Part shown: positions 42,846 through 51,032 of the stretch, piece by piece
Layout of the letters: the number at the start of each line of letters is the position of its first letter
Position numbering within the stretch: position 1 is the first letter of the stretch
Assembly (NCBI GenBank): GCA_002361775.1
Contig: DETV01000078.1
Span: 1-51,142 of the forward strand
DNA: 51,142 nucleotides
Direction: 5' to 3'
Source of the DNA: Eubacterium sp. UBA3279
GTDB lineage: Bacteria > Bacillota > Clostridia > Lachnospirales > Lachnospiraceae
Made by a program: the position numbers and the translations under genes
Notes under the pieces: model-generated
What the model was told of the DNA's origin: nothing
Seen by the model: only the letters and a program-made list of their open reading frames with translations
Database searches by the model: none

Positions 42846-44237
42846 ATGAAAAAATTTCAAATAAAAAAAATACGTTTTCAAAAGGTGGAACTTACTAAGG
42901 AAGGAAAGCAGGCAGCCGCCGGGATCGGTGTGGGAATCGTGGTACTGGCGCTGCTTGCTTTTTTCCTCCTTTTTAAAGTGGAGCGGATTGAGATTGTGGG
43001 AAGCACAAAATATACGGATCAGGAAATCAAGGAGTATGCCCTGTCCAGTCCTCTCACATCCAATACTGTGTTTGCGATGATGTTTAAAAAACATATGGAA
43101 GCGGAAAACATTCCTTTTGTGGAATCTTTTGATCTGGAAAGGCTGGATATGCATACGCTGCGTGTTCATGTCAATGAGAAAAAAATCATAGGATATGTGA
43201 TTGAAGGCACTGATAAATTGTATTTTGATAAAGATGGAAAAATTGTAGAAAAAGAGGCCATGGAAGAAGAAGAGATAACAAAAATGGAATCTGCTCTCAC
43301 AGAATTGGAGAGTCTGAAGGAAGAAGCAGAAAGAGAGGCGGCATTGGAGGCGGCCCGGGAAGCGGAAAAGGAACTGATGGGAGAGACGGAGAAGGAGGAA
43401 GAGGAACCGGTTCAACCAGAAGATATCCAGACAATTCAGCCTGAGGAAGTGGAAGCGGGCAATGAGAGCGCTACAGAATTTCATGCGGCTGTTACAGATG
43501 TTCCCCGTGTTGTGGGGATCCCCATGAAAAATGTAAAATTAGGAAAAAAGATTTCCGTTCCCGACAAAAGTGTGTTTAATACCATTTTGGGAATCACCCG
43601 TATGGTGGAAAAATATCAGATTCTTCCGGAAATAGTTTCTTTTGATGAAAAACTGAATATTACATTGGTATATTTTGATGGGGCGGTACATTGTCAGTTG
43701 GGAAAGGACAGCCTTCTGGAAGAAAAAATTACCCGGGTGGCAGCTATACTTCCCAAACTGGAAAGTGAAACGGGAATCCTCCATCTGGAAGATTATACCG
43801 TGGAAACCACGAATATTATTTTTTCAAAAGAGTCCCTGTATAGTCTGAAAAAGACTATTGCGCAGACAGAGGGATTGACAGAGGAGGAAAAACCAGAACA
43901 GGAAACTTCCACGGAATCGGGAACAGAAGGAGAGAATCCAACGGCGGAACCGGGAACAGAAGGAGAAAATCTAACGGCGGAACCGGGAACAGAAGGAGAA
44001 AATCCAACGGCGGAACCGGGAACAGAAGGAGAAAATTCAACGATGGAACCGGGAACAGGAGAGGAAAATACCACGTCTGGGACAGGGACAGGACAAAATT
44101 CTGTGAATAATGGAAAGGCAACAGGCGAGGTGAATACTTCCGGGGCAGCAGATTCTTCGGAAAAATCTGCAGAAACAGGGATTACAGAGAATCTGTTGGA
44201 ACGAAAAAAAGAAACTTCAACCCAAAATCAACCCTAA
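42846..44237 (+). CDS. ftsQ: Cell division protein FtsQ/DivIB with acidic insertion and repeats
   Basis: A 463-residue bitopic membrane protein of the divisome. A basic N-terminus is followed by one helix (about 23-43), the POTRA domain (VERIEIVGSTKYTDQEIKEY) and the beta domain. Between strand FDKDGKIVEKE and VPRVVGIPMKN lies an insertion of about 75 mainly Glu/Ala residues, likely a charged coiled coil, which is absent from typical FtsQ. After the beta domain (ending near residue 330) the C-terminus is a long low-complexity tail with four 11-residue repeats of the type GTEGENPTAEP. The start is chosen at 42846, after GGTGAG. Confidence 0.88.
   Translation: MKKFQIKKIRFQKVELTKEGKQAAAGIGVGIVVLALLAFFLLFKVERIEIVGSTKYTDQEIKEYALSSPLTSNTVFAMMFKKHMEAENIPFVESFDLERLDMHTLRVHVNEKKIIGYVIEGTDKLYFDKDGKIVEKEAMEEEEITKMESALTELESLKEEAEREAALEAAREAEKELMGETEKEEEEPVQPEDIQTIQPEEVEAGNESATEFHAAVTDVPRVVGIPMKNVKLGKKISVPDKSVFNTILGITRMVEKYQILPEIVSFDEKLNITLVYFDGAVHCQLGKDSLLEEKITRVAAILPKLESETGILHLEDYTVETTNIIFSKESLYSLKKTIAQTEGLTEEEKPEQETSTESGTEGENPTAEPGTEGENLTAEPGTEGENPTAEPGTEGENSTMEPGTGEENTTSGTGTGQNSVNNGKATGEVNTSGAADSSEKSAETGITENLLERKKETSTQNQP
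43920..44051 (+). repeat. Four tandem 33-bp units in ftsQ
   Basis: Units begin at 43920, 43953, 43986 and 44019; each encodes GTEGEN, one variable residue, and TAEP or TMEP. A degenerate fifth unit follows from 44052. The units differ by only a few bases, so the array is young and may vary in number between strains. Confidence 0.9.
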
Positions 44238-44272
44238 TCTTATAAAAAAAGTGTGAATTTCAAAAAAAAGAG

Positions 44273-44301
44273 TTGATAAATTGGAACAGAAACTATATTA
44301 T
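44273..44301 (+). promoter_or_regulatory. Promoter of ftsZ
   Basis: TTGATA (44273-44278), a 17-nt spacer and TATTAT (44296-44301), in the 148-nt gap between ftsQ and ftsZ. A short CCCC-GA-GGGG inverted repeat (44339-44348) lies in the leader. FtsZ can therefore be made independently of the upstream cluster. Confidence 0.72.
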
Positions 44302-44385
44302 ATAACTATATGTAACTATTTAGGATAAGGCAAAAGTACCCCGAGGGGAATAATAGATGCGAAAAGCCGAGAAGGAGGAAGTACT

Positions 44386-45561
44386 TTGTTAGAGATTATG
44401 ACAAATGAAGCGGAATCATCTGCAAAGATTATAGTAATTGGAGTAGGTGGAGCTGGTAATAATGCAGTAAACCGCATGGTAGAAGAGACAATTGGCGGTG
44501 TGGAGTTTGTAGGGGTGAATACCGATAAACAGGCATTAACACTTTGCAAGGCGCCTACCGTATTGCAGATAGGGGAGAAGCTGACTAAAGGACTGGGCGC
44601 TGGTGCCAAGCCTGAGATCGGTGAAAAAGCTGCAGAAGAAAGTGTAGAAGAGATCCGTCAGTTAGTAGAAGGCGCAGATATGGTATTTGTTACCTGTGGT
44701 ATGGGTGGCGGAACCGGAACAGGTGCTGCTCCGATTGTGGCAGGAATTGCAAAAGAGATGGGTATTCTGACAGTTGGTGTTGTTACCAAGCCTTTCCGTT
44801 TTGAAGCTAAGACTCGTATGAGCAACGCTCTTATGGGAATTGATAAATTAAAAGATAATGTAGATACACTGATTGTTATTCCGAATGATAAACTTCTGGA
44901 GATCGTAGATCGTCGCACGACTATGCCGGAAGCGCTGAAAAAAGCAGATGAAGTTCTGCAGCAGGCAGTTCAGGGTATTACAGACCTGATCAATATGCCG
45001 GCTCTGATCAATCTGGACTTCGCAGATGTACAGACTGTGATGAAAGACAAAGGTATCGCTCATATCGGTATCGGTGAGGCGAAAGGTGATGACAAAGCGT
45101 TGGAGGCTGTACAGCAGGCAGTATCCAGTCCGTTGCTGGAGACTACTATTCAGGGAGCCAGCCACGTTATTATCAATATTTCCGGAGATATTTCTCTTAT
45201 GGATGCCAACGATGCGGCAAGTTATGTACAGAGTCTGGCAGGAGAAGACGCAAATATTATCTTTGGTGCTATGTATGATGATACAGCAGTGGATTCTGCT
45301 AAGATTACAGTTATTGCAACAGGACTGAATGATGCCACAGCAAAGCAGCCCAGCGTAAGCAAGGCAACAGGAATCAAGAACAGTTCTGCTTCCCAGGCGC
45401 CGAAGACAGAAACAGTAGCTCCTGTACAGGAAAAACCAACATTTTCTCAGGGATTGACTATGCCTAGCTTCCAGATGCCAAAAGCATCTACCGGAGCGCC
45501 TACCACAAGTACAGTTCCGAAAAAGGATATTCAGATTCCAGATTTCTTAAAAAGAAGATAA
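44386..45561 (+). CDS. ftsZ: Cell division GTPase FtsZ
   Basis: Tubulin-like GTPase that forms the division ring. It is 391 residues long with VGGAGNNAVNRM near the N-terminus, the tubulin signature GGGTGTGAAP near residue 108, and FADVQTVMKDKG. A Gln/Ala/Thr-rich linker and the conserved C-terminal tail IQIPDFLKRR, which binds membrane anchors, complete it. Start is TTG at 44386, 6 nt after AAGGAGG; the first ATG would be 18 nt away. No ftsA gene is found beside it, so anchoring probably relies on SepF elsewhere. Confidence 0.97.
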   Translation: MLEIMTNEAESSAKIIVIGVGGAGNNAVNRMVEETIGGVEFVGVNTDKQALTLCKAPTVLQIGEKLTKGLGAGAKPEIGEKAAEESVEEIRQLVEGADMVFVTCGMGGGTGTGAAPIVAGIAKEMGILTVGVVTKPFRFEAKTRMSNALMGIDKLKDNVDTLIVIPNDKLLEIVDRRTTMPEALKKADEVLQQAVQGITDLINMPALINLDFADVQTVMKDKGIAHIGIGEAKGDDKALEAVQQAVSSPLLETTIQGASHVIINISGDISLMDANDAASYVQSLAGEDANIIFGAMYDDTAVDSAKITVIATGLNDATAKQPSVSKATGIKNSSASQAPKTETVAPVQEKPTFSQGLTMPSFQMPKASTGAPTTSTVPKKDIQIPDFLKRR

Positions 45562-45588
45562 GAAAGTAAAGAATAAGCAGGAATAATT

Positions 45589-45643
45589 AAAATTCCCTCT
45601 TTGAAACCAGGAAAAACAAACCAGGTTTCAAAGAGGGAATTTT
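45589..45643. terminator. Bidirectional terminator after ftsZ
   Basis: Arms 45589-45608 and 45624-45643 are a perfect 20-bp inverted repeat with a 15-nt loop and TTTT/AAAA ends on both sides. It should stop ftsZ transcription and could also stop transcripts from the minus-strand ClC operon. Confidence 0.92.
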
Positions 45644-45704
45644 GATTTTACAGGAACTTCTTATGAAAAAAAGTCTGCAGGGATATTATTTAAAAAAGAA
45701 AAAC

Positions 45705-45779
45705 TTGCAAAAATCCTACTTAAATGGTATGATATAAAAAAGTTAGTTAAGGCTAATTGAAAATATCTCATGCAGGAGG
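45705..45779 (+). promoter_or_regulatory. Orphan promoter and SD facing into the ClC gene
   Basis: TTGCAA (45705-45710), a 17-nt spacer and TATGAT (45728-45733) form a good plus-strand promoter. A perfect AGGAGG follows at 45774-45779, but no open frame of any size begins after it. The ClC gene, on the other strand, ends at 45796. It is either the remnant of a lost gene or the source of an antisense RNA to the ClC gene. Confidence 0.55.
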
Positions 45780-45795
45780 TTCTTATAATTCTTGA

Positions 45796-47367
45796 TCAGG
45801 TATGTGATGCTGCTTCCTGACACAGATGGGTTACTTTTTCGTGTACTTGAGGAAAACTATGTTCTTCTGAGAGGATTACAATAGTATCGCTTGCCCGAAG
45901 CAGGGTATCTCCCCGGGGAATACTTTCTTTTCCCTGGTTTTGCACTGCAACGACCAGGCAGTGGGAAGGCCAGGAGATTTCAGAGATTTTCTTCCCTTCC
46001 AGAGAAGAGCCATGCATAATTACATATTCGCTGAGGATTTTTTCACCGGTGGCCTCCGGTTCCTGAATCCCCTGTTTTTGAAGCATTCTGGTAAGAAGAC
46101 TTTCGTAAATCGGTTCTGATTTTAAGAGAGTGGCGGTTACATAGGCAATAGCAGCGACGGTGGTGAGGGAAAGCAACTGGTCAAGAGAACCGGTCATCTC
46201 AAAAATCAGAATAATTCCGGTGAGAGGGGCCCGGACAATTGCAGTAAAATATCCTGCCATAGCCAGCAACACAAAGTTGTTCAGATATTCTGCCGGTAAA
46301 CCCAGATAATCAATGCAGAGCATTCCGAAGATTCCACCGATCAGAGAACCGAGGACCAGAAGAGGGAAGAAAATCCCTCCCGGGGCGCCGGAACCGAAAC
46401 TGACGGCGGAATATAAAAATTTCAAAAAGAAAAACAGAAGAGCCACATGAAGAACCATGCCTTTTCCGGTGAGCAGTTCCACAAGATTTCCACCGCTTCC
46501 AAGAAGTTGGGGAAGAGTAAAACCCAGAACTCCTGCCAGCAGGAAAGGAACTAAAAGGCGGGTGAAGGTATTCATCCGGGGAGTATTCTGGTACAGAGCC
46601 TGCACTTTCAGGGTAAACCAGTTATAGAAAGCGCCGAGGACTCCGAGAAGAATTCCCAGGATTACCAGCATCCAGTAGTACTGTTGAGGCAGACTGCCAA
46701 TAACGGAAAATTGAAATACCGGAGCGGCTCCCAACAGGGAAGAGGCAATAAAATCAGCCGCAATAGATGCAGTCATTACGGAAACAAGCACCGATACGGA
46801 AAAATTTTTATGTATTTCCTCCAGAGAAAACAGGACGCCGGCAAGGGGAGCTCCGAAAGCGGCGGCAAGTCCGGCGCTGGCCCCACAGGTAAGCAAATAT
46901 TTTTCTTCTGTTTTGCCCCGGTGAAACAGGCGGGAAAACCCCTTTCCTGTCATGGAGCCTAACTGAATGGAAGGGCCTTCTCTGCCCAGAGAAAGACCTG
47001 ACAGAAGACAGAGAAAGCCCCCCAGAAATTTTGCGGGGAGAACTTTCCACCAGACAGGATCCATTTTTCCTGCCATTTCTCCCTCTAACTGGGGAATGCC
47101 GCTGCCGGATATCATAGGTTCCCATACAAGAAGGCGGCTTACCAGAAAAGCGATGAAAATCAGAAGTAAAAACCACCCTGCCATTTTAAGGGGAGACTGG
47201 GATGCATAAGCAAGAATTTTGTGCAGCCAGGTTCCGGCATAAGTAAGAAGAATTCTGTAAAGCAATACGATAAGACCTGCCACTGTCCCCACGGCAAGTC
47301 CTTCAAGAATCAGAGTTACAGAAAGATTCTTTGTATGGAGGGGCGTCCGATTATGTTTTTTATTCAT
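45796..47367 (-). CDS. ClC-family H+/Cl- antiporter with C-terminal RCK domain
   Basis: A 523-residue membrane protein of the chloride channel family. Selectivity motifs: GSGIPQLEGEMAG, GREGPSIQLG (gating Glu present), PLAGVLFSLEE (internal proton-path Glu kept, so an exchanger rather than a channel) and GSGAPGGIFFPLL. After about ten helix pairs comes a cytoplasmic TrkA-C-like domain (about 440-515) which may sense a ligand. It lies directly behind a nitroreductase gene on the minus strand with 1 nt between them, so they share a promoter. Such transporters help in acid resistance. Confidence 0.92.
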   Translation of the reverse strand: MNKKHNRTPLHTKNLSVTLILEGLAVGTVAGLIVLLYRILLTYAGTWLHKILAYASQSPLKMAGWFLLLIFIAFLVSRLLVWEPMISGSGIPQLEGEMAGKMDPVWWKVLPAKFLGGFLCLLSGLSLGREGPSIQLGSMTGKGFSRLFHRGKTEEKYLLTCGASAGLAAAFGAPLAGVLFSLEEIHKNFSVSVLVSVMTASIAADFIASSLLGAAPVFQFSVIGSLPQQYYWMLVILGILLGVLGAFYNWFTLKVQALYQNTPRMNTFTRLLVPFLLAGVLGFTLPQLLGSGGNLVELLTGKGMVLHVALLFFFLKFLYSAVSFGSGAPGGIFFPLLVLGSLIGGIFGMLCIDYLGLPAEYLNNFVLLAMAGYFTAIVRAPLTGIILIFEMTGSLDQLLSLTTVAAIAYVTATLLKSEPIYESLLTRMLQKQGIQEPEATGEKILSEYVIMHGSSLEGKKISEISWPSHCLVVAVQNQGKESIPRGDTLLRASDTIVILSEEHSFPQVHEKVTHLCQEAASHT

Positions 47368-47368
47368 C

Positions 47369-48160
47369 TTATTTCCAGATAATATCCGCTTTTTTTCTGG
47401 GGGCAGTTCGTTTATAGGAAACGGCGGGATATCCTAAAAGCATACAGCAACTGATTTCTTTGTCTTCGATTCCCAGCCATTTTTGCAGGCGGGGACTTTC
47501 TTTGAGCAGATTTTGCAGATAACCGCTGTAAAGAACGCCAGCCCCTTTGGCAACAGCCATATTTTCCATATTTGCTGCAGCCAGTCCTCCGTCCAGAGGA
47601 TTGAGAGAACCAATCACCAAAAAAGCAGTACAGTTAAAGAAAAACTGATTTACAGAAGGATCGTGCTGATACAATTTGTAAAAATAGCGGAAAGGCCGAA
47701 AATAAGGGGAGTTTTTTTCTTCCAGCCGAGAAAGTATTTGTGGAAGTTCCTGCCAGATCAGTTCTTTTAGCTCTTCCAGATGTTCCTGAACCAGAATAAA
47801 ACGGCAGTCCTGCATATTTTTGGCTGTAGCTGTATAGCGTCCTGCATTGAGAATATCGGTGAGGGCTTCACGGCTTAAAGGTTCGGAACGGAAATTCCGG
47901 ATGCTTCTTCGAAACTTAATGGCATGAAGAAAATGTTTCGGAGAAATTGAAAAGGTATTTTCATCATATTCTTCCACCTCGTCCATATCATATTCCGGAA
48001 TGGACACTGCCTTTACCGGACAAATCGCCACGCAATGCCCACATTGGATACATTCCCGGACAGATACAGCTTTCTGTTCTTCCAGTTTCAGCGCATTTCC
48101 CGGGCAATCCTTGATACAGGCGCCACAGCCGATACATAATTCTTTATCAATTCTTATCAT
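47369..48160 (-). CDS. Nitroreductase with N-terminal 2[4Fe-4S] ferredoxin domain
   Basis: A 263-residue fusion. The first 55 residues hold two ferredoxin clusters, CIGCGACIKDCPG and CIQCGHCVAICP. The rest is an FMN-binding nitroreductase domain (RRSIRNFRSEPLSREALTDIL, with a long middle and AKGAGVLYSGYLQN). It would pass electrons from its clusters to FMN and then to an unknown acceptor. SD AGGAGG is 7 nt before the ATG. The ClC antiporter follows in the same transcript; a functional link is not known. Confidence 0.9.
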   Translation of the reverse strand: MIRIDKELCIGCGACIKDCPGNALKLEEQKAVSVRECIQCGHCVAICPVKAVSIPEYDMDEVEEYDENTFSISPKHFLHAIKFRRSIRNFRSEPLSREALTDILNAGRYTATAKNMQDCRFILVQEHLEELKELIWQELPQILSRLEEKNSPYFRPFRYFYKLYQHDPSVNQFFFNCTAFLVIGSLNPLDGGLAAANMENMAVAKGAGVLYSGYLQNLLKESPRLQKWLGIEDKEISCCMLLGYPAVSYKRTAPRKKADIIWK

Positions 48161-48205
48161 AAAAAACCTCCTGTTAAATAAAATTGAATGTAAATATTTA
48201 GTAAT

Positions 48206-48234
48206 ATTATACTCTGTCTGGAATATTGCAACAA
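48206..48234 (-). promoter_or_regulatory. Promoter of the nitroreductase-ClC operon
   Basis: On the minus strand: TTGTTG (48229-48234), a 17-nt spacer and a perfect TATAAT (48206-48211), about 46 nt before the nitroreductase start codon. Confidence 0.65.
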
Positions 48235-48250
48235 TCTTTTTTTGTACTGG

Positions 48251-48279
48251 TTGATAAGAAAGAAGATTTCTATTATAAT
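48251..48279 (+). promoter_or_regulatory. Promoter of the DUF362-dipeptidase operon
   Basis: TTGATA (48251-48256), a 17-nt spacer and a perfect TATAAT (48274-48279). It is back to back with the minus-strand promoter, the two -35 boxes being 16 nt apart. Confidence 0.85.
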
Positions 48280-48316
48280 GATGCCAGTATATACTACTTT
48301 TTGAAAGAGTGATGAG

Positions 48317-49426
48317 ATGGAAAATGATGAAATTTTGATGATTTATGGTGAAGATTTTAAAGAAAATACCATTCGTTTGCTGGAAGAGGCGAATCTGAAA
48401 GAGAGAATTGTTTCAGAAGAAAGCAGAATTGGAATTAAGCCTAATCTGGTATCACCCTCAGAAGCATCCTGGGGAGCTACCACCCATTCGGAAGTGGTGG
48501 CGGGGATTATAGAATATTTGCAGAAATATGGATATAAGAATCTGGTTATGCTGGAAGGCTCCTGGGTGGGAGATAAAACAGGAGAGGCAGTAACGGTCTG
48601 CGGATTTGATCAATTATCAGAAAAGTACGGTGTTCCCTTTTTGGATATGCAAAAGGATACATCATCCGTAAAAAATTGTGCAGGCCTGGAACTTAAAATC
48701 TGTGACCAGGTGGAAACCTTGGATTTTCTCATTAATGTTCCGGTGATGAAAGGACATTGTCAGACAAAAATCACCTGTGCGCTGAAAAATATGAAAGGAT
48801 TGATTCCCAATTCAGAAAAAAGGCACTTTCACGCCATGGGGCTTCATCGTCCTATCGCACATCTTGCCGTGGGAATTCCGCAGGATTTTATTGTGGTGGA
48901 CAATATATGTGGAGACTGGGATTTTGAGGATGGAGGAAATCCGGTGGTGATGAACCGGGTGATGGCGGCGGCAGATCCGGTGCTTATGGATGCCTGGGTT
49001 TGTCATGAGATGGGATATGAGGTAAAAGAGGTTCCTTATATTACCATGGCGGCGCAACTGGGAGCAGGATGTGATGACTGGCAAGCTGCGAAGCTTCGAA
49101 AAATCAATTTTCCGGAGAAAGAGGCTATTCTTCCTCACAAGAGAAAGATTGTAGAATTGCAGGATGCGGTGGAAGAGGTGGAATCCTGCAGCGCCTGTTA
49201 TGGATATCTGATTCCGGCTCTGGATCGGTTAAAAGAAGAGGGATTATTTTCCCGATTGAAGGAAAAAATCTGTATTGGACAGGGATATCGGGGAAAAACA
49301 GGAAATCTGGGAATTGGAAATTGTACCCGGAAATTTTCTCACAGTCTGAGTGGCTGTCCGCCCACAGAGGAACAGATTTATGAATTTTTAAAAAAATATC
49401 TGGAGGATGAAGAACATGAAGTATGA
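48317..49426 (+). CDS. DUF362 domain-containing protein
   Basis: A 369-residue protein of the DUF362 family, of unknown biochemical function. The core blocks are GIKPNLVSPSEASWGATTHSEVV, FLINVPVMKGHCQTKITCALKNMKGLIPN and the region VVDNICGDWDFEDGGNPVVMNR. Many relatives add a ferredoxin domain; this one has none, only the cysteines of CSACYGYLIPALDRL and GNCTRKFSHSLSGCPP toward the C-terminus, which might hold a metal. It overlaps the dipeptidase gene by 11 nt. Confidence 0.85.
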   Translation: MENDEILMIYGEDFKENTIRLLEEANLKERIVSEESRIGIKPNLVSPSEASWGATTHSEVVAGIIEYLQKYGYKNLVMLEGSWVGDKTGEAVTVCGFDQLSEKYGVPFLDMQKDTSSVKNCAGLELKICDQVETLDFLINVPVMKGHCQTKITCALKNMKGLIPNSEKRHFHAMGLHRPIAHLAVGIPQDFIVVDNICGDWDFEDGGNPVVMNRVMAAADPVLMDAWVCHEMGYEVKEVPYITMAAQLGAGCDDWQAAKLRKINFPEKEAILPHKRKIVELQDAVEEVESCSACYGYLIPALDRLKEEGLFSRLKEKICIGQGYRGKTGNLGIGNCTRKFSHSLSGCPPTEEQIYEFLKKYLEDEEHEV

Positions 49427-50774
49427 AAGTATCAGTAAAAAAATAGATGAGCTGCAGGAAGAGATTTTAAAAGGAATCCAGGAAAGCGTGGCAATCGACA
49501 GTGTGAAAGGAGAGCCGGAAGAGGGAGCGCCTTATGGAAAAGGTCCGAAAGCGGCTCTGGAACAGGCGCTGGCCTTGGGTGAAAAATTAGGATTTAGAAC
49601 AAAAAATGTGGGAAACCGGGCAGGTTGGATAGAATTTGGAGACGGAGAAGAGATGGTGGCTGTTTTAGGTCATCTGGATGTGGTACCTCTGGGACAGGGA
49701 TGGAAATATCCGCCGTTGGGGGGAGAAATCCATGATGGAATTCTCTATGGTCGTGGAGTAGCCGATGATAAAGGACCTACTATAGGAGCCATCTATGCTC
49801 TGAAAGCTATTCGAGAGCTGGGACTTCCCATGGACAGAAGAATCCGTGTGATTTTCGGAACGGATGAAGAAAATGGTTCTTCCTGTGTGAAGCATTATAT
49901 TGAAAGCGGAGAAGAAATGCCGGTGGCAGGATTTACTCCGGATGCGGAATACCCCTGTATTTTCTTTGAAAAAGGAATGAGTAAATTTGTAATCGGAAAG
50001 AAGAAGGTAGAAGAGGGAAATGTAATACGTTTTCAGGGAGGAACAGCCGCCAATGTGGTTACACCGAAATGTACACTGACGGTAAAGGGCAATCTGGAAG
50101 TGGAAGATATGCCGGGAATCACAGTTACAAGAGAAAATGGAGAGACAAGAATTGATGCAGAAGGCTGCTCTGCCCATGGAAGTACTCCACAGTTGGGAGA
50201 AAATGCGGCGATAAAACTTTTAGAAGCTGTGAAAAACCAGGAGTTTTCCGGAGATTTCCAGAAGATGAAAGACTTTATCCTGGAAATGTTGGGAAGAGAA
50301 ACCAATGGAGAAACATTGGGAATTTGTTATCAGGACGAAGAAACAGGGGAGACTACGGTAAACTTGGGAATTGTAGACTACAGTGATCAGGGAATGGAAC
50401 TGACTTTGGATATCCGATATCCCAAGAATGGTTCTGCCAGTGAAATAGGAGAAAAAGTAGAACAAGCAGCACAAAAATACGGACTGGAGATTTTGGAACA
50501 GGAAATCACACCATTATTGTACGTGCCAAAGGATTCTGAACTGATTCAAAAATTGATGCACGTCTACCACGAGATGACAGGAAGAGAAGAACAGCCGTTG
50601 GCAATTGGCGGCGGTACTTATGCGAAGGCATTTCAGAATATGGTGGCTTTCGGTCCGGCATTTCCGGGAGATCCGGAGAGTATTCATCAGCCGAATGAAT
50701 GTATTTCTGTAGAAAAGTTGATGGAATCGTTGAAACTGGAGGCAGCGGCTATGTGGGAACTGGCAAAGCAGTAA
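49416..50774 (+). CDS. M20 family dipeptidase (PepV-like)
   Basis: A 452-residue zinc peptidase that splits dipeptides in the cytoplasm. Metal-site motifs: GHLDVVPLGQGW (His and Asp), YGRGVADDKGPT (bridging Asp) and GTDEENGSSCV (catalytic Glu pair); a dimer or lid domain is inserted before the last His region, AIGGGTYAKAF. ATG at 49416 lies 9 nt after TGGAGG; the ATG at 49407 overlaps that SD. It overlaps DUF362, so the two are coupled. Confidence 0.92.
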   Translation: MKYESISKKIDELQEEILKGIQESVAIDSVKGEPEEGAPYGKGPKAALEQALALGEKLGFRTKNVGNRAGWIEFGDGEEMVAVLGHLDVVPLGQGWKYPPLGGEIHDGILYGRGVADDKGPTIGAIYALKAIRELGLPMDRRIRVIFGTDEENGSSCVKHYIESGEEMPVAGFTPDAEYPCIFFEKGMSKFVIGKKKVEEGNVIRFQGGTAANVVTPKCTLTVKGNLEVEDMPGITVTRENGETRIDAEGCSAHGSTPQLGENAAIKLLEAVKNQEFSGDFQKMKDFILEMLGRETNGETLGICYQDEETGETTVNLGIVDYSDQGMELTLDIRYPKNGSASEIGEKVEQAAQKYGLEILEQEITPLLYVPKDSELIQKLMHVYHEMTGREEQPLAIGGGTYAKAFQNMVAFGPAFPGDPESIHQPNECISVEKLMESLKLEAAAMWELAKQ

Positions 50775-50776
50775 AC

Positions 50777-50911
50777 ATGTTAGGAGGAAGAGGTCGCCTG
50801 ATTACCGTTGTATTAAATAAAAATGGAGAAAATCCTTCGGTAAAATTTGATGGGTACAATCAGCTCATTTATCAGGAAATCAAAGACGTATCTAATGAAA
50901 CTTCCGCATGA
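50777..50911 (+). pseudogene. Possible 44-codon frame or gene remnant after the dipeptidase
   Basis: ATG at 50777 opens 44 codons (MLGGRGRLITVVLNKNGE and on, ending SNETSA). The sequence looks protein-like, but the only good SD (TAGGAGG, 50781-50787) lies after the ATG, not before it. It may be what is left of a longer gene, or a small protein started at a non-ATG codon. I do not recognise it. Confidence 0.25.
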
Positions 50912-50939
50912 ATGTAAGGACTTAAATAGTTTGATAATT

Positions 50940-50987
50940 GAAAATGTGGACTGTCGCATGAACATTAAAGCGGCAGTCCACATTTTC
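50940..50987. terminator. Long hairpin, probable terminator of the dipeptidase operon
   Basis: Arms 50940-50957 and 50970-50987 pair over 18 bp with one G-U and a 12-nt loop. The outer end is GAAAA/TTTTC, so it lacks a long T-run but could act on both strands. Confidence 0.7.
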
Positions 50988-51032
50988 GAGTGTATCTAAT
51001 CTTGTTGTTGTATATTTCGCAGTTTCTGAATT

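Noticed and set aside
43920..44051. CRISPR-like array
   Set aside because: Units are contiguous, coding and in frame in ftsQ; there are no spacers and no cas genes.
43793..44121. Minus-strand frames over the ftsQ repeats
   Set aside because: They are products of the 33-bp tandem repeat read backwards, without SD.
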